39,032 bases of DNA from positions 1 through 39,032 of the forward strand of contig CANPXP010000025.1 of NCBI GenBank assembly GCA_947586255.1, in the 5' to 3' direction. Below are positions 23,956 to 33,283 of this stretch, one piece after another. Under the pieces are notes generated by a model. It was not told the origin of the DNA. It worked only from the letters and a program-made list of their open reading frames with translations, and made no database searches. Source of the DNA: an uncultured Lachnospiraceae bacterium (lineage in GTDB: Bacteria; Bacillota; Clostridia; Lachnospirales; Lachnospiraceae). The translations under genes and the position numbers were made by a program. Positions within the stretch are counted from its first letter, which is position 1, and each line of letters opens with the position of its first letter.

Positions 23956-25437
23956 ATGAACAGTTCGATGATACGCTTTATTCTGGGAAATATTCTGAAG
24001 ACAGAGGCCGCCCTGCTGCTGCTGCCCTGCCTGGTCGCGCTCCTCTACCGGGAGCCGGAAGGACTTCTGTACCTTCCCGTGGCTGCCGCCGCCTTCCTGC
24101 TCGGCCTCGCCATGACGCACAGAAAGCCGGCCAGCAACGTCTTCTATCTGAAAGAAGGCTGCATCGCGACGTCCCTCAGCTGGATCTTTTTGAGTTTCTT
24201 CGGCAGCCTGCCCTTCTGTCTGACAGGGGAGATTCCATCCCTCACAGACGCTTTGTTTGAGACAATCTCAGGCTTTACCACCACCGGCGCGAGCATCTTA
24301 AGCGATGTGGAAGCGCTCTCCCACTGCTCCCTGTTCTGGCGCAGCTTCACCCACTGGGTCGGCGGCATGGGCGTGCTCGTGTTCCTGCTCGCCATCGTAC
24401 CGATGAGCGGCGGCTCCAACATCAATCTGATGCGTGCGGAGAGCCCCGGCCCCTCCGTCGGCAAGCTCGTTCCCAAGATCCGGTACACGGCGCGTTTCCT
24501 CTATCTGATCTACCTTGGCATGACCGCGCTCGAGGCAGCGCTCCTTTTGCTCGGCAGGATGCCCCTGTTTGACGCCCTATGCACCGCCTTCGGCACAGCC
24601 GGCACGGGCGGATTCGGCATCAAAAACAGCAGCATCGCGGGATACTCCGCGTATATCCAGTGGGTCGTCACCATCTTCATGATCCTGTTCGGCATCAACT
24701 TTAACGCCTACTACCTGCTTCTCTTCGGCAAGATCAAGCAGGCGCTGAAAATGGAAGAGATCCGCTATTACCTGCTGATCATCCTCGTCTCTGTCGGCAT
24801 TATTTTCCTGAATATCCTCGGCATCTGCGCCAATGCCTTCGACGCGCTGACCAAATCCGCCTTTCAGGTGGCCTCCATCATCACGACCACGGGCTTCTCC
24901 ACCACCGATTTCAACCTGTGGGATGAGTCCTGCAAGATCGTGCTGGTGCTCTTAATGTTCGTCGGCGCATGCGCCGGCAGCACCGGCGGCGGCATCAAGG
25001 TATCCCGCCTGGTGATCCTCGCCAAGACCATGCGCAAGGAATTCATGTCCTATATCCATCCGAAGAGCATCAAAAAAATACAGATGGACGGAAAACCGAT
25101 CGAGCATGAAGTCGTCCGCACGGTCAACGTATACTTCATCACGTTCATGATCGTTTTCGTTCTCTCTGTATTCCTGATCTCATTCGACAACACCGACCTG
25201 GTGACAGGCTTCACGGCGGTGGCCGCAACCATCAACAATATCGGTCCCGGTCTGGAGCTGGTCGGCCCCTCGGCGAATTTCGGCTTCTTCTCGCCTTTCG
25301 CCAAATATGTTCTGATGTTTGATATGCTGGCGGGCAGACTGGAACTTTTCCCGCTGCTCCTTCTCTTCCACCCGTCCATCTGGAAGGATCTCTTCGTCTA
25401 CAAGCGGAGCATGTACAGCCGAAAAAATCAGTCCTGA
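23956..25437 (+). CDS. trkH: Trk potassium uptake membrane protein TrkH
   Basis: This 493-aa channel-like transporter has four repeated M1-P-M2 units. The selectivity-filter segments are visible as FTTTGAS, FGTAGTGGFG, ITTTGFSTT and ATINNIGPG. It imports K+ and works with TrkA encoded just upstream. The start at 23956 is preceded by AAAGGA, rather distant (~15 bp). The 3' end overlaps the convergent DNA glycosylase gene by 10 bp without a terminator. Confidence 0.96.
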   Translation: MNSSMIRFILGNILKTEAALLLLPCLVALLYREPEGLLYLPVAAAAFLLGLAMTHRKPASNVFYLKEGCIATSLSWIFLSFFGSLPFCLTGEIPSLTDALFETISGFTTTGASILSDVEALSHCSLFWRSFTHWVGGMGVLVFLLAIVPMSGGSNINLMRAESPGPSVGKLVPKIRYTARFLYLIYLGMTALEAALLLLGRMPLFDALCTAFGTAGTGGFGIKNSSIAGYSAYIQWVVTIFMILFGINFNAYYLLLFGKIKQALKMEEIRYYLLIILVSVGIIFLNILGICANAFDALTKSAFQVASIITTTGFSTTDFNLWDESCKIVLVLLMFVGACAGSTGGGIKVSRLVILAKTMRKEFMSYIHPKSIKKIQMDGKPIEHEVVRTVNVYFITFMIVFVLSVFLISFDNTDLVTGFTAVAATINNIGPGLELVGPSANFGFFSPFAKYVLMFDMLAGRLELFPLLLLFHPSIWKDLFVYKRSMYSRKNQS

Positions 25438-25919
25438 AGGTCTTCCCTGATCACGCGCCACGCTTCCATAAGCCTCTCCAGAGAATACCCCGCGTTGGCC
25501 GGACTGGTGGAAGGCAGCAGATGCGCCTCCCTTCCATTGACCGGCAGAATATATTTCCGATACAACTCATGGGCTTTGCCGCCGTTGGTGTAGATCGCCC
25601 GTATATCGGCCTGCGACAGAATACCTGACAGGTCGTTGGGCCGCACGCCGCGGATGCTGGCGTCCGACGACCCTTCAATCTCACAGCTTGCGATCACATC
25701 CCACAGTGCGATATGATGCGTCAGGAGCATTGCGCGCTTCTGCGGAATGTCCTCCGGCACCGCGCAGTCCAGCACGCCCGCCATCACACGCCAGAAGCGG
25801 TTCTGTTTGTGCCCGTAGAAAAACTGCTGCTCTCTGGACTTCACGGATGGGAAACTCCCCAGAATCAATATTTTGGAATTCCTGTCATAGACAGGGGCTA
25901 TCGTATGAACCTGTATCAT
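25428..25919 (-). CDS. Hypoxanthine (deoxyinosine) DNA glycosylase, UDG family 6
   Basis: This 163-aa protein matches the family-6 uracil-DNA-glycosylase-fold enzymes that remove hypoxanthine from DNA. Motif 1 is GSFPSVKSR at 21-29, followed by FYGHKQNRFW at 34-43, and the C-terminal motif is LPSTSPAN at 135-142. The length is typical. It would act in base-excision repair of deaminated adenine. The start at 25919 has a GGAGGAGAG site upstream at a longish distance. It lies 28 bp downstream of the small lipoprotein gene on the same strand and overlaps trkH by 10 bp at its 3' end. Confidence 0.88.
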   Translation of the reverse strand: MIQVHTIAPVYDRNSKILILGSFPSVKSREQQFFYGHKQNRFWRVMAGVLDCAVPEDIPQKRAMLLTHHIALWDVIASCEIEGSSDASIRGVRPNDLSGILSQADIRAIYTNGGKAHELYRKYILPVNGREAHLLPSTSPANAGYSLERLMEAWRVIREDLQD

Positions 25920-25947
25920 TTTTCCAGGGCTCTCCTCCGCCGCATCG

Positions 25948-26490
25948 TCAATCCGTTCTCACATCACTGATCATCACTGTATCCGCCAGAAAAGCTTCGC
26001 CGTCATAACGCCCCGTCAGATCCAGTATCATCCCGGCCCCGATATCCGTGAAGCCGCCTTCTCTCGTATCCACATTCGTGCCGCCGTCCCTGATGATACG
26101 GTAAGTATAAACGGCATTCTGCGCAAAGCGCACCGTGACCAGTTCCTTATCCTCCGTGGCAGCGGTGGCCACCATGACCTCCCCCTGGCTGCCTTCTTCC
26201 CTGTATGTATCTATCCTGCTGCAGACTACGCTATCGCCATCGATCCGCTCCACATTGCCACAGAATGTCTCCGCCTCCGTGCCGTCCGCGGACTGCGCGA
26301 CTTTCTCTCCCGGCTTTTCGCTGTCGCCGACGTCTGGCTCCGCCGCCTGCTCCTCCTCGACCGGCTGCACCAGCGCAGTCTCCGCCTGTCCATCCATACC
26401 GTTCGGCTTCCCACTGCCGCAGCCGACCGGTATGCACATTGAGGAGAAAACGGCAACCGCTGCAAGTATCATTTTCCTAGTTTTTCTCAT
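25948..26490 (-). CDS. Small lipoprotein, unknown function
   Basis: This 180-aa protein has a signal peptide with lipobox IPVGC (Cys24), a Glu/Ala-rich linker (~30-70) and a compact C-terminal domain (~72-180) with many beta-type residues. I do not recognise the domain. The stretch EEGSQGEVMVATAATEDKEL hints at a beta-barrel or OB-like fold, but this is weak. The start at 26490 follows GGAGG. The gene is followed on the same strand by the DNA glycosylase 28 bp later, so they may be co-transcribed without being functionally linked. Confidence 0.75.
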   Translation of the reverse strand: MRKTRKMILAAVAVFSSMCIPVGCGSGKPNGMDGQAETALVQPVEEEQAAEPDVGDSEKPGEKVAQSADGTEAETFCGNVERIDGDSVVCSRIDTYREEGSQGEVMVATAATEDKELVTVRFAQNAVYTYRIIRDGGTNVDTREGGFTDIGAGMILDLTGRYDGEAFLADTVMISDVRTD

Positions 26491-26564
26491 AATGACCTCC
26501 GTTCCGGAGCAAGCGCTCCTGTTTTGTCGGAGATCAGCATAACAGAAAATTCTCTAAAATATCT

Positions 26565-26951
26565 CTAACGTTCCTTTTTATTTTCCGACTTCTTGTTCGC
26601 CTCGCGCAGCTCCAACGTCTTCAGATACCGAATATATTTAATCAGGTCTCTCCTGTTTTCCTGCTTTAACCCCTGAATATCATACATGACATCGTGCATC
26701 GTAATATTCTGCAGATACGGGCTCGTCAAGTCGGTATTCCCGAGATACCCCGTGTCCACGCCGAGAAGATAATCGGTGCTGACCTTATACAGCTTCGCCA
26801 GCGCCGGCACGACCCACACCGGTATCTCACGCCGCCCGTTCTCATAGTTGGAATACGTCTGCTGCGACACATTCAGATACTCGGCAACCATCTTCTGTTT
26901 GAAATCGTGATCCTCTCTCAAGTCTCTGATCAATTCGCGCAATTCTTTCAT
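26565..26951 (-). CDS. XRE-family transcriptional regulator
   Basis: This 128-aa protein has a Cro/CI-type HTH in residues ~1-65 (MVAEYLNVSQQTYSNYENGRREIP), followed by LAKLYKVSTDYLLG. The C-terminal half has a charged helical region (~85-128), probably for dimerisation. The start at 26951 follows GGGGATG. An upstream ATG at 26966 is possible. The upstream A/T-rich region contains an inverted repeat (26978-27006) that could be its own operator. No toxin or phage gene is adjacent. Confidence 0.85.
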   Translation of the reverse strand: MKELRELIRDLREDHDFKQKMVAEYLNVSQQTYSNYENGRREIPVWVVPALAKLYKVSTDYLLGVDTGYLGNTDLTSPYLQNITMHDVMYDIQGLKQENRRDLIKYIRYLKTLELREANKKSENKKER

Positions 26952-26977
26952 ACAATTCATCCCCAAGTGAAATATTT

Positions 26978-27006
26978 TTGTTGTCTATTACATTATTTCA
27001 CAACAA
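26978..27006. promoter_or_regulatory. Candidate operator of the XRE regulator
   Basis: TTGTTGT (26978-26984) and ACAACAA (27000-27006) are perfect inverted copies around a 15-base A/T-rich centre, just upstream of the XRE start. Autoregulation is inferred. Confidence 0.4.
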
Positions 27007-27131
27007 TGGGTTGTATATTTGGAATTGTGCAAATTGTTTACTGATTTGCATTATCACAATGTTCTGTTGTGTTCCGGCCGCATTTTTCTCCAACACGGCA
27101 GTCTGCGCGGTGCGCCGCTTTCTCCGTAAAG

Positions 27132-30100
27132 TTATAAGCCGTATTCCACGGTAATCCGGCTTCCGTCCTTTGTCTTCCTGACTTTGATCTGCTGCGGAAT
27201 ATTTTCCACGAGCTCCTCTCTGTGGCTGATAATTCCCACCAGCTTGTTACTGCCTGTCAGGTTCGTCAGAATTTCCAGCGCGCTGTCGATGGATTTCCGG
27301 TCTAACGTTCCGAATCCCTCGTCCACAAAAAGCGCGTCCATCTGCACACCGCCCAGATTGGAGGACACCGTATCGGACAGCCCCAGCGCCAGACTCAGCG
27401 AGGCCTTAAAGCTCTCTCCCCCGGAGAGATTTCCTACGGGCCGCCTGTGTCCCGTATAGTGATCCAGCACCTCAAGATCAAGGAAATTATTGCTCTTCCT
27501 GCCGAGAGAATCCTCCTGGCGGTACAATTCATACTGCCCGTTACTCATCGGCAGCAGCCTTCTGTTCGCGGCGGCGATAATTCCGTCAAATCCCGCTGCC
27601 TGTATATACTGCTCCAGCGTAATCTTACCTTTTCCCGTCGTACCTTTGACCAGACTGTAAAGCCGCTGACATATCGCGGTCTCCCCGCTCGCTTTTTCCA
27701 GTTCTTCTCTTCTGCCGAGAATGCTTCTCTGCCTCTCTTCATTTGTGCGCATTCTGTTTTCGCTGCTGCCGCAGTTTTTTCTGAGAGAATCCACATATGC
27801 GCTCTGCTCGTCACAGACAGCCTTTAGCGCCGCAATATCGATAACCGTTTTTCCTTCCGCGTCCGCCCTGGCGTCTGAAAGCTGCTTTTTGTTGATTTCA
27901 ACGGCCTGCGCATATTCGCGGACCTTCTGATCCACCGCCAGAATATCCTCCTCGCTCACAACATACTGCATCATTTCTTCCACAGACGAAAATTGATTTG
28001 CGCTGACCTTCTGATCCAGCTTAATCCTTAAATCCTTCTCGTCCCTCTCCTGCTGCTCTATGCTGCCCTTCCATGTCCTCAGCCCGGAACCGGCGGAAGC
28101 GACTCTCTCATCAGCTCTTTTCTTTGCTGCATCCGCTTTCCCGATATCGTCCGATATTTGAAGCCGCCTCGCCTCCGCCCGTGCCCTCTCGCTCTTTGCC
28201 GTCTCCCAGTCCGGAAAACTCAGTTTCTCAAGCGTCTTCAGCGTAGCCTGCGTCTCCGCCAGCCCTCTTTTGATATTTTCTTTGTCTCCGGCAAGCGTCT
28301 CTTTTCTGGAATTGAGGTCCTCCGTCTCGTCTCCCCGCGCAGCTTCCAGCTCTTTTTCCGCCTTTTTCAGTCTCTCGCAGTCCATCGCAAGAGCATCGCA
28401 TTTTTCCCTGTTCGCCTTTAGCAGCGACGTGGTCTGCTCTCTTTCCTTCTCTGCCGCCCGGAGCAGTTCTTCCAGGGGCGCCTCCTCTGTTGTCCCGTCC
28501 GCGGACAGGTCTTTTACGCAGTTCAATACCGCCTTTTTAAGCTGCCCCTCGCATTCCTCCAAAGACGTCTTTGCCTTTTCCGCCTCCGTGTTCGCCCGAT
28601 TCTTCTCGTCCTGCAGTTCAGTTTCCTCTTCCTGAAGCTTTTTAAAGTCCTCCTCCGAAATCGAAATTTCCTTCAGCTTGGCCGGCTCCGGATGGTGCAC
28701 GGAACCGCACACAGGGCACTTTTCTCCCTCCACCAGTTTTCCGGCCAAAATACCGGCCCTGCTGTCCTCGAGAATATGCTCCGCTTCCGCCCGCCTGCCG
28801 CGCGCCTCCTCGTATCGGCCGCGCGCATCCGTAAACGCTTTCTGCTTTTGAAGAAGAAGCGCTCTTCTCTGATCGCTTTCCGGAATCCGGACGTCTATGA
28901 TTTCTTCCAGTTCCGATAAAAGTTTCTCCAGCTTTTCCCTCTCATTCTCCGCCTCCACCAGCTCCGCCGGCTTCCCCTTTAACGCACGAACCATCCTGCC
29001 GAGAGCGTCTGTTTTCTCCTGCAGAGACTTCTCCTTCTCTCTCAGTTCGATCTCTTCCGCACCAATCTTTTGATCCCGCTCGCGAAGCTCCTTCAGCCTT
29101 CCCGCAAGTTCCTCTTTTTGCCGGTATTTCTGCTCCTCATCGTCAATCCTGCTTATCGTCCGCTTTAATTCGTCAACCTCCGGCTCCAGTTTTTTAACGC
29201 GTTCAAATTCTGCTTCCGCCAGCTTTGCTTCCGCTTCCGTCTTCTCGAGATCGGCTTTAGCTTTTTCTATCCTAGTCCTGGTCAGGGATACCTCCTCGCG
29301 CTTTTTCGTCCACGCGGCATACGACGGATGCACCGCATGAACGGCCTTCTTCTGCTTCTCCAGAAGCCGGCCCATCTCGTCCATCTCCGGCTTTTTCTGC
29401 TCGAGAGCCTCTTTTTCTGTTTCAAGCCTGTCTCTCTTCTCGAGAAAGCTGTTGTTGATCCTGGCGAGGGCAAGCTTCTCATTGTTCTCCTTCAACTCCG
29501 CCTCCGCCTTTTTCAGATCCGCCTGCATACCCTGCAGGCGCTCTTTGTCCGACAGGATCAGACGTTCCGTCACATCCAGGATTTCATCCAGATTCCATGC
29601 GCTTCCGGATTGACCGGCCCGGCTTTTCAGCTCCTCCAATTCGCCCAAAAGAGCGTCCTCCTCACCGGCCGTCACATCCTCAAAGTACTGGATAATGCTG
29701 TTTTCGGCTTCCTCCTCCGTTCTTCTGCCCGCATCCATCCGATCCTTCAGCTTGTATTCTATATTTTTGTACCCGCCTGTCAGAAATATGGTGCGCAGGA
29801 TCTCCGTCCTCTGCTCCGTTTTGGCATTTAACAAATCCCAGAATTCTCCCTGCGCAATCATCACAATCTGCTTAAACTGCTTCTCATCGATATGCAGCAA
29901 TTCCTTTACGGCGTTGTTGACCTGCGTCAAACCTTCGATCGGCGGCTGTCCCTCCTCATAAAAAACCGCCCGCTCCTTTTCCGTGATCATTCCAAAACCG
30001 CGCTGTTTCTGCCTTTCGTAAGACGGCTGTCTCCAGACGTGAAATTCGCGTCCCTGATGTGAAAAATAAAAATCCACATAGCTCTGGACGGAATCTTTGG

Positions 30101-30314
30101 CATATTCGCTCCTTAAATTTTTCGTATCTCTGTATGTTCCGCTGGTCGTCCCGTACAACGCGAAACAGATCGCGTCAAATATCGTCGTCTTCCCCGCGCC
30201 GGTGTCTCCCGATATCAGGAATAACCCCTTTTCCTCAAAGGTCTGAAACTCTATCGCCGGCATAAGGCCGGCGTAGGGACCAATCGCGCTTATGATCAGC
30301 TTAACCGGCTTCAT
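27132..30314 (-). CDS. sbcC: Exonuclease subunit SbcC
   Basis: This 1060-aa SMC/Rad50-like ATPase has Walker A GDTGAGKT at 36-43 at the N-terminus. Two long coiled-coil arms (~190-500 and ~560-850) are joined by a zinc hook CPVC at 533-536. A C-terminal ATPase half follows, with the signature LSGGESFKASLSLALGL and a Walker B region with LFVDEGFGTLD. With SbcD it cuts hairpins and long palindromes and trims DNA ends. The ATG at 30314 is preferred over a GTG at 30323. The start overlaps the end of sbcD by 14 bp, so the two are translationally coupled. The family length of ~1050 aa is matched, and no lesion is visible. Confidence 0.96.
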   Translation of the reverse strand: MKPVKLIISAIGPYAGLMPAIEFQTFEEKGLFLISGDTGAGKTTIFDAICFALYGTTSGTYRDTKNLRSEYAKDSVQSYVDFYFSHQGREFHVWRQPSYERQKQRGFGMITEKERAVFYEEGQPPIEGLTQVNNAVKELLHIDEKQFKQIVMIAQGEFWDLLNAKTEQRTEILRTIFLTGGYKNIEYKLKDRMDAGRRTEEEAENSIIQYFEDVTAGEEDALLGELEELKSRAGQSGSAWNLDEILDVTERLILSDKERLQGMQADLKKAEAELKENNEKLALARINNSFLEKRDRLETEKEALEQKKPEMDEMGRLLEKQKKAVHAVHPSYAAWTKKREEVSLTRTRIEKAKADLEKTEAEAKLAEAEFERVKKLEPEVDELKRTISRIDDEEQKYRQKEELAGRLKELRERDQKIGAEEIELREKEKSLQEKTDALGRMVRALKGKPAELVEAENEREKLEKLLSELEEIIDVRIPESDQRRALLLQKQKAFTDARGRYEEARGRRAEAEHILEDSRAGILAGKLVEGEKCPVCGSVHHPEPAKLKEISISEEDFKKLQEEETELQDEKNRANTEAEKAKTSLEECEGQLKKAVLNCVKDLSADGTTEEAPLEELLRAAEKEREQTTSLLKANREKCDALAMDCERLKKAEKELEAARGDETEDLNSRKETLAGDKENIKRGLAETQATLKTLEKLSFPDWETAKSERARAEARRLQISDDIGKADAAKKRADERVASAGSGLRTWKGSIEQQERDEKDLRIKLDQKVSANQFSSVEEMMQYVVSEEDILAVDQKVREYAQAVEINKKQLSDARADAEGKTVIDIAALKAVCDEQSAYVDSLRKNCGSSENRMRTNEERQRSILGRREELEKASGETAICQRLYSLVKGTTGKGKITLEQYIQAAGFDGIIAAANRRLLPMSNGQYELYRQEDSLGRKSNNFLDLEVLDHYTGHRRPVGNLSGGESFKASLSLALGLSDTVSSNLGGVQMDALFVDEGFGTLDRKSIDSALEILTNLTGSNKLVGIISHREELVENIPQQIKVRKTKDGSRITVEYGL

Positions 30315-31458
30315 GGATAACACCCGCCTCTCTTGCCGTTTCCCGCATTACGGCCATCTCTTCCTCCGAAATTTCACAGCCGTATATCAACCTGTAAAAA
30401 TCTCCGATCAGCTCCGGAAATGATTTGTTTTCGGCAATCCTGTCGATATCCGTCCGCTCAATCTCTCTCGTGTGCGAATTGTCATAGTCAATCCGGACCG
30501 TGTTCGGATATACCGTTTGAAATATCCCCATTACATCATTGATCATGTTCTCATCTGTCAGCGTCGCATAAATGAAATCCTCCGGCGCTTTTACATTCTT
30601 CTTATCCAGAAGTTCCCTCAGCGTTCCCCGGATATGCCGCATGTCCCGCATCGGTTTTAAGGGAATCAGCTCTATCTTAACCGGCTCCCCGGCGGATACC
30701 GTAATCAGCGGAACCGACTTATCATTGTTTACCTCGCTCAGAGAATATTTCAGAGGGGAACCCGCATATCGGATCTCATCTCTCCCCACCCGCTGCGGTG
30801 AGTGGATATGTCCCAGCGCCACATAGTCAAAATCCGCAAAGCAGTCATACCCGATTTTTTCAACCATACCAACGCTCTGCGTCCCGACGCTCTCGGAGCC
30901 CGCAAGCGCGGGATCCTCTCCCCTGCCCGCAACAAATTGATGTGCCACCAGAATATTCTTGTTTTTCTTGTTGATTGGCGTGTTCCTTATGACAGCGCTG
31001 ACAGCATCAGCGTAATTTTCTATTTTTTCATCCGGGAAATAATGCTTTACCTGAGACGCCTTGACAAACGGGAGCATGTATATGTCAATCTCCGCGCCGC
31101 CGTCCGAAAGGCTCTGTTTGTGAAGTGTTCCGTCAAAGACAGACGATATAAAGATCTGATTGGAGGCGAACAGGGCGCTCCCGTAATCCAGACGGTCGTC
31201 CGAATCATGGTTCCCGCTCACCATAAATACCCTGATTCCTTTCCGGGCCAACGCAATCAGAAAATAATCCAGAAGCTTCACGGCCGCCTCGCTCGGAATC
31301 GCTTTGTCGTACACATCGCCCGCGATCAATATGCCGTCTGCGGCTTCCTCGTCCGCAATGCAAAGAATCCGGTCGAGGATATATCTCTGATCCTCAAGCA
31401 AATCAAAATCGCCCAGCGATTTCCCCAAGTGTAAATCTCCGATATGTAAGAATTTCAT
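30301..31458 (-). CDS. sbcD: Exonuclease subunit SbcD
   Basis: This 385-aa Mre11-type metallophosphoesterase carries the metal-binding motifs in order: GDLHLG (D8, H10), GDVYD, GNHDSDDRL and GHIHSPQ. A C-terminal domain reaches across to SbcC. The start at 31458 follows AGGGGAAA; the longer reading to 31497 overlaps the upstream gene and was rejected. It lies 10 bp after the Nudix gene and overlaps sbcC. The operon is therefore truncated-hicB - nudix - sbcD - sbcC, which is unusual for SbcCD. Confidence 0.96.
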   Translation of the reverse strand: MKFLHIGDLHLGKSLGDFDLLEDQRYILDRILCIADEEAADGILIAGDVYDKAIPSEAAVKLLDYFLIALARKGIRVFMVSGNHDSDDRLDYGSALFASNQIFISSVFDGTLHKQSLSDGGAEIDIYMLPFVKASQVKHYFPDEKIENYADAVSAVIRNTPINKKNKNILVAHQFVAGRGEDPALAGSESVGTQSVGMVEKIGYDCFADFDYVALGHIHSPQRVGRDEIRYAGSPLKYSLSEVNNDKSVPLITVSAGEPVKIELIPLKPMRDMRHIRGTLRELLDKKNVKAPEDFIYATLTDENMINDVMGIFQTVYPNTVRIDYDNSHTREIERTDIDRIAENKSFPELIGDFYRLIYGCEISEEEMAVMRETAREAGVIHEAG

Positions 31459-31468
31459 ACTTTCCCCT

Positions 31469-31897
31469 CTACCATGCCTGCGCGCGCAGCCTCTCAATCA
31501 GTCCCAGATCCGCCGGGAGCCAGTCCACACTATTTAACTCTTCCCTTGCCAGCCACCTGGCAGCCTCGTGTTCCTTTAACACCAAATTCCCGGATTTTAC
31601 CGTGCACAGGAAGCAGTGCATTGTCAAATGAAAGGCGGGATAATCGTACTCCACGGTCTCGATCAGTTCTCCGACATTGATTTCCGTATCCAGTTCTTCC
31701 CTGATCTCACGCTTAAGCGCCTGCTGCGGCATCTCTCCCGCCTCCATCTTACCGCCCGGAAACTCCCAGCCGTCCTTAAATTCGCCGTAACCGCGCTGGG
31801 TGGCGAAGATTTTGTTATGATCGGTGATGATGGCGGCGACGACTTCTATTTGTTTTCTTGGAGTTTGCTGGAGCTGCGTAACCAGATCGTGGTTCAT
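31469..31897 (-). CDS. Nudix hydrolase, MutT-like nucleotide pyrophosphohydrolase
   Basis: This 142-aa protein has a clear Nudix box at residues 49-71 (GKMEAGE, seven residues, then REIREEL), with a D in place of the last glycine. It is the size of MutT and of related (d)NTP pyrophosphohydrolases. The N-terminus KQIEVVAAIITDHNKIFATQRG is typical of the oxidised- or non-canonical-nucleotide group. The start codon at 31897 overlaps the stop of the HicB-like gene in ATGA, and the GAGGA ribosome site lies inside that gene. The gene runs straight into sbcD. A role in nucleotide-pool cleaning or DNA repair is consistent with the operon, but the substrate is not shown. Confidence 0.92.
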   Translation of the reverse strand: MNHDLVTQLQQTPRKQIEVVAAIITDHNKIFATQRGYGEFKDGWEFPGGKMEAGEMPQQALKREIREELDTEINVGELIETVEYDYPAFHLTMHCFLCTVKSGNLVLKEHEAARWLAREELNSVDWLPADLGLIERLRAQAW

Positions 31898-32178
31898 GAA
31901 AGCGTCCTCTTTCTTTGGTAAAATTTATTTGTTAGTTTGAATTGCCCCGAGTAATTCTCAATATCATCCGGTTCCGCAACCGCCATCCCTTCAGCAAGCG
32001 CCGCCTCCAGCCATGCTCTCTTTGCGTCCTCCGCATTTTCTACCGCACGCTCTATCGTCTCCCCGCAGGTAATACATCCCGGAAGATCCGGAAAAGAAAC
32101 CACAAATCCGCCTTCGTTCTTATCTTCCACAATTTCCATCCGATACGGCACACGCATATACTCTTCAATCGTTTTCAT
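31894..32178 (-). CDS. HicB-like protein lacking its C-terminal DNA-binding domain
   Basis: This 94-aa protein contains the HicB_lk partial RNase-H-fold domain (GGFVVSFPDLPGCITCGET, AEDAKRAWLEAALAEG). At residue ~82 the conserved continuation 'YSGQFKL' is reached, but the ribbon-helix-helix DNA-binding tail that normally follows is replaced by 11-12 unrelated residues and a stop. The replacement sequence is the ribosome site region of the Nudix gene, with which it overlaps by ATGA. No HicA toxin gene is present upstream or downstream. The start at 32178 follows GAGGCGG. It could still bind a protein partner, or be a leftover that now provides translational coupling for the Nudix gene. Confidence 0.8.
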   Translation of the reverse strand: MKTIEEYMRVPYRMEIVEDKNEGGFVVSFPDLPGCITCGETIERAVENAEDAKRAWLEAALAEGMAVAEPDDIENYSGQFKLTNKFYQRKRTLS

Positions 32179-32260
32179 TGTTTTCCGCCTCACATTCCAC
32201 AATCTACTTTACCATCTCAACATACACTTTTTAATCGATTGACAATTGGCCGACAGACGC

Positions 32261-33196
32261 TCATTTCAAAGCCTCCAATGCAATTTCTTTTGCCTTATTT
32301 CCGGAAACCTGATCTTTCTGTTCTCTGTCATCTAAATATACCGCAAAATACTTTCGTCCTTCTACCGTCTCCGCGAAACCGACAAACCACGCTTCTCCGC
32401 TTCCGCTGCTGCCTGTTTTTCCATAAATCTTCTGCGTATCGTCTTCCTCTGTCAACATGATTCTTTTTAGAATTTCTATGTTATTGCCATTGTAATCGCT
32501 CCGCCCTTCAAATATCTTTTCTAAAACCCTGACCTGTTCCAAAGGTGAGATTCTCAGAGAAGAATCCAGCCAAAATCCGTTTAACCCAGGCATGGGATTA
32601 ATATCGCTGCCGCTCCATGCCGAAATATCACAGTTTCCGTACTGTAATGCATTCACCTCTTTCTGTATCTCATCACGGCCAACTGCATCTATCACTTTTC
32701 GAAAATACCAAACGCATGACTTTTGAAACGCCTGCTCCAGCGTCAAGTCCCCATTCCATTCAGGATTTCCATAATCTGTTCCGTCATATCCCATAACAGA
32801 AAGTTCATCTGCGATCACCCCATTCTGCAATCCGGATAAAGTCGAAACAATCTTAAAGGTAGAATAAGGCGATACTTCTTGTCTGCACATCTCCTCATGA
32901 AAAAACAGATACTGTTCCTGCGCCGGCAGGTAAATCACTGCACAGCCATTGATGCCCTGAAATGCGGCGCTTAAATCAATCTCACTTTCTGTCACTCCCT
33001 GCTGCACTTCTTCCTGTGCTACCTGCACTTCATCCCCAGAAGCTTTCTGCCCAAAATCCATATTGCTTTGTGTGATTTCTTCTCCGACGGAAAGAGCATC
33101 TATCTTTGCTCCACCTTCCGCCAATGTTGTTTTTCCACACGCGCTCAAAGAAAGTGCAAGAAGCGAAATGCATATATTATTCAAAAGTCTTTTCAC
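32261..33196 (-). CDS. Class D (OXA-type) beta-lactamase, lipoprotein form
   Basis: This 311-aa protein has all serine class D beta-lactamase motifs in order: STFK at 112-115 (active serine S112), SCVW at 160-163, YGN at 186-188 and KTG at 260-262. A lipoprotein signal (lipobox LSAC, Cys20) and a ~60-residue linker anchor it outside the membrane, which is common for clostridial class D enzymes such as those of the CDD group. It would hydrolyse penicillins; spectrum cannot be read from sequence. The start is GTG at 33196-33194 with AGGAGG six bases upstream. An ATG one base further upstream is out of frame. It stands alone with no BlaI/BlaR-type regulator adjacent. Confidence 0.92.
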   Translation of the reverse strand: MKRLLNNICISLLALSLSACGKTTLAEGGAKIDALSVGEEITQSNMDFGQKASGDEVQVAQEEVQQGVTESEIDLSAAFQGINGCAVIYLPAQEQYLFFHEEMCRQEVSPYSTFKIVSTLSGLQNGVIADELSVMGYDGTDYGNPEWNGDLTLEQAFQKSCVWYFRKVIDAVGRDEIQKEVNALQYGNCDISAWSGSDINPMPGLNGFWLDSSLRISPLEQVRVLEKIFEGRSDYNGNNIEILKRIMLTEEDDTQKIYGKTGSSGSGEAWFVGFAETVEGRKYFAVYLDDREQKDQVSGNKAKEIALEALK

Positions 33197-33283
33197 ATTG
33201 CCCTCCTGTTATTCAACTTATGGGAATAATGCTTTTGACGCCAACATGATAACTATCTATCAAAATTTTGTCCCCAATCCACT

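Noticed and set aside
31894..32260. Complete HicAB toxin-antitoxin module
   Set aside because: No HicA-like ORF on either side and the HicB-like protein lacks its DNA-binding tail.
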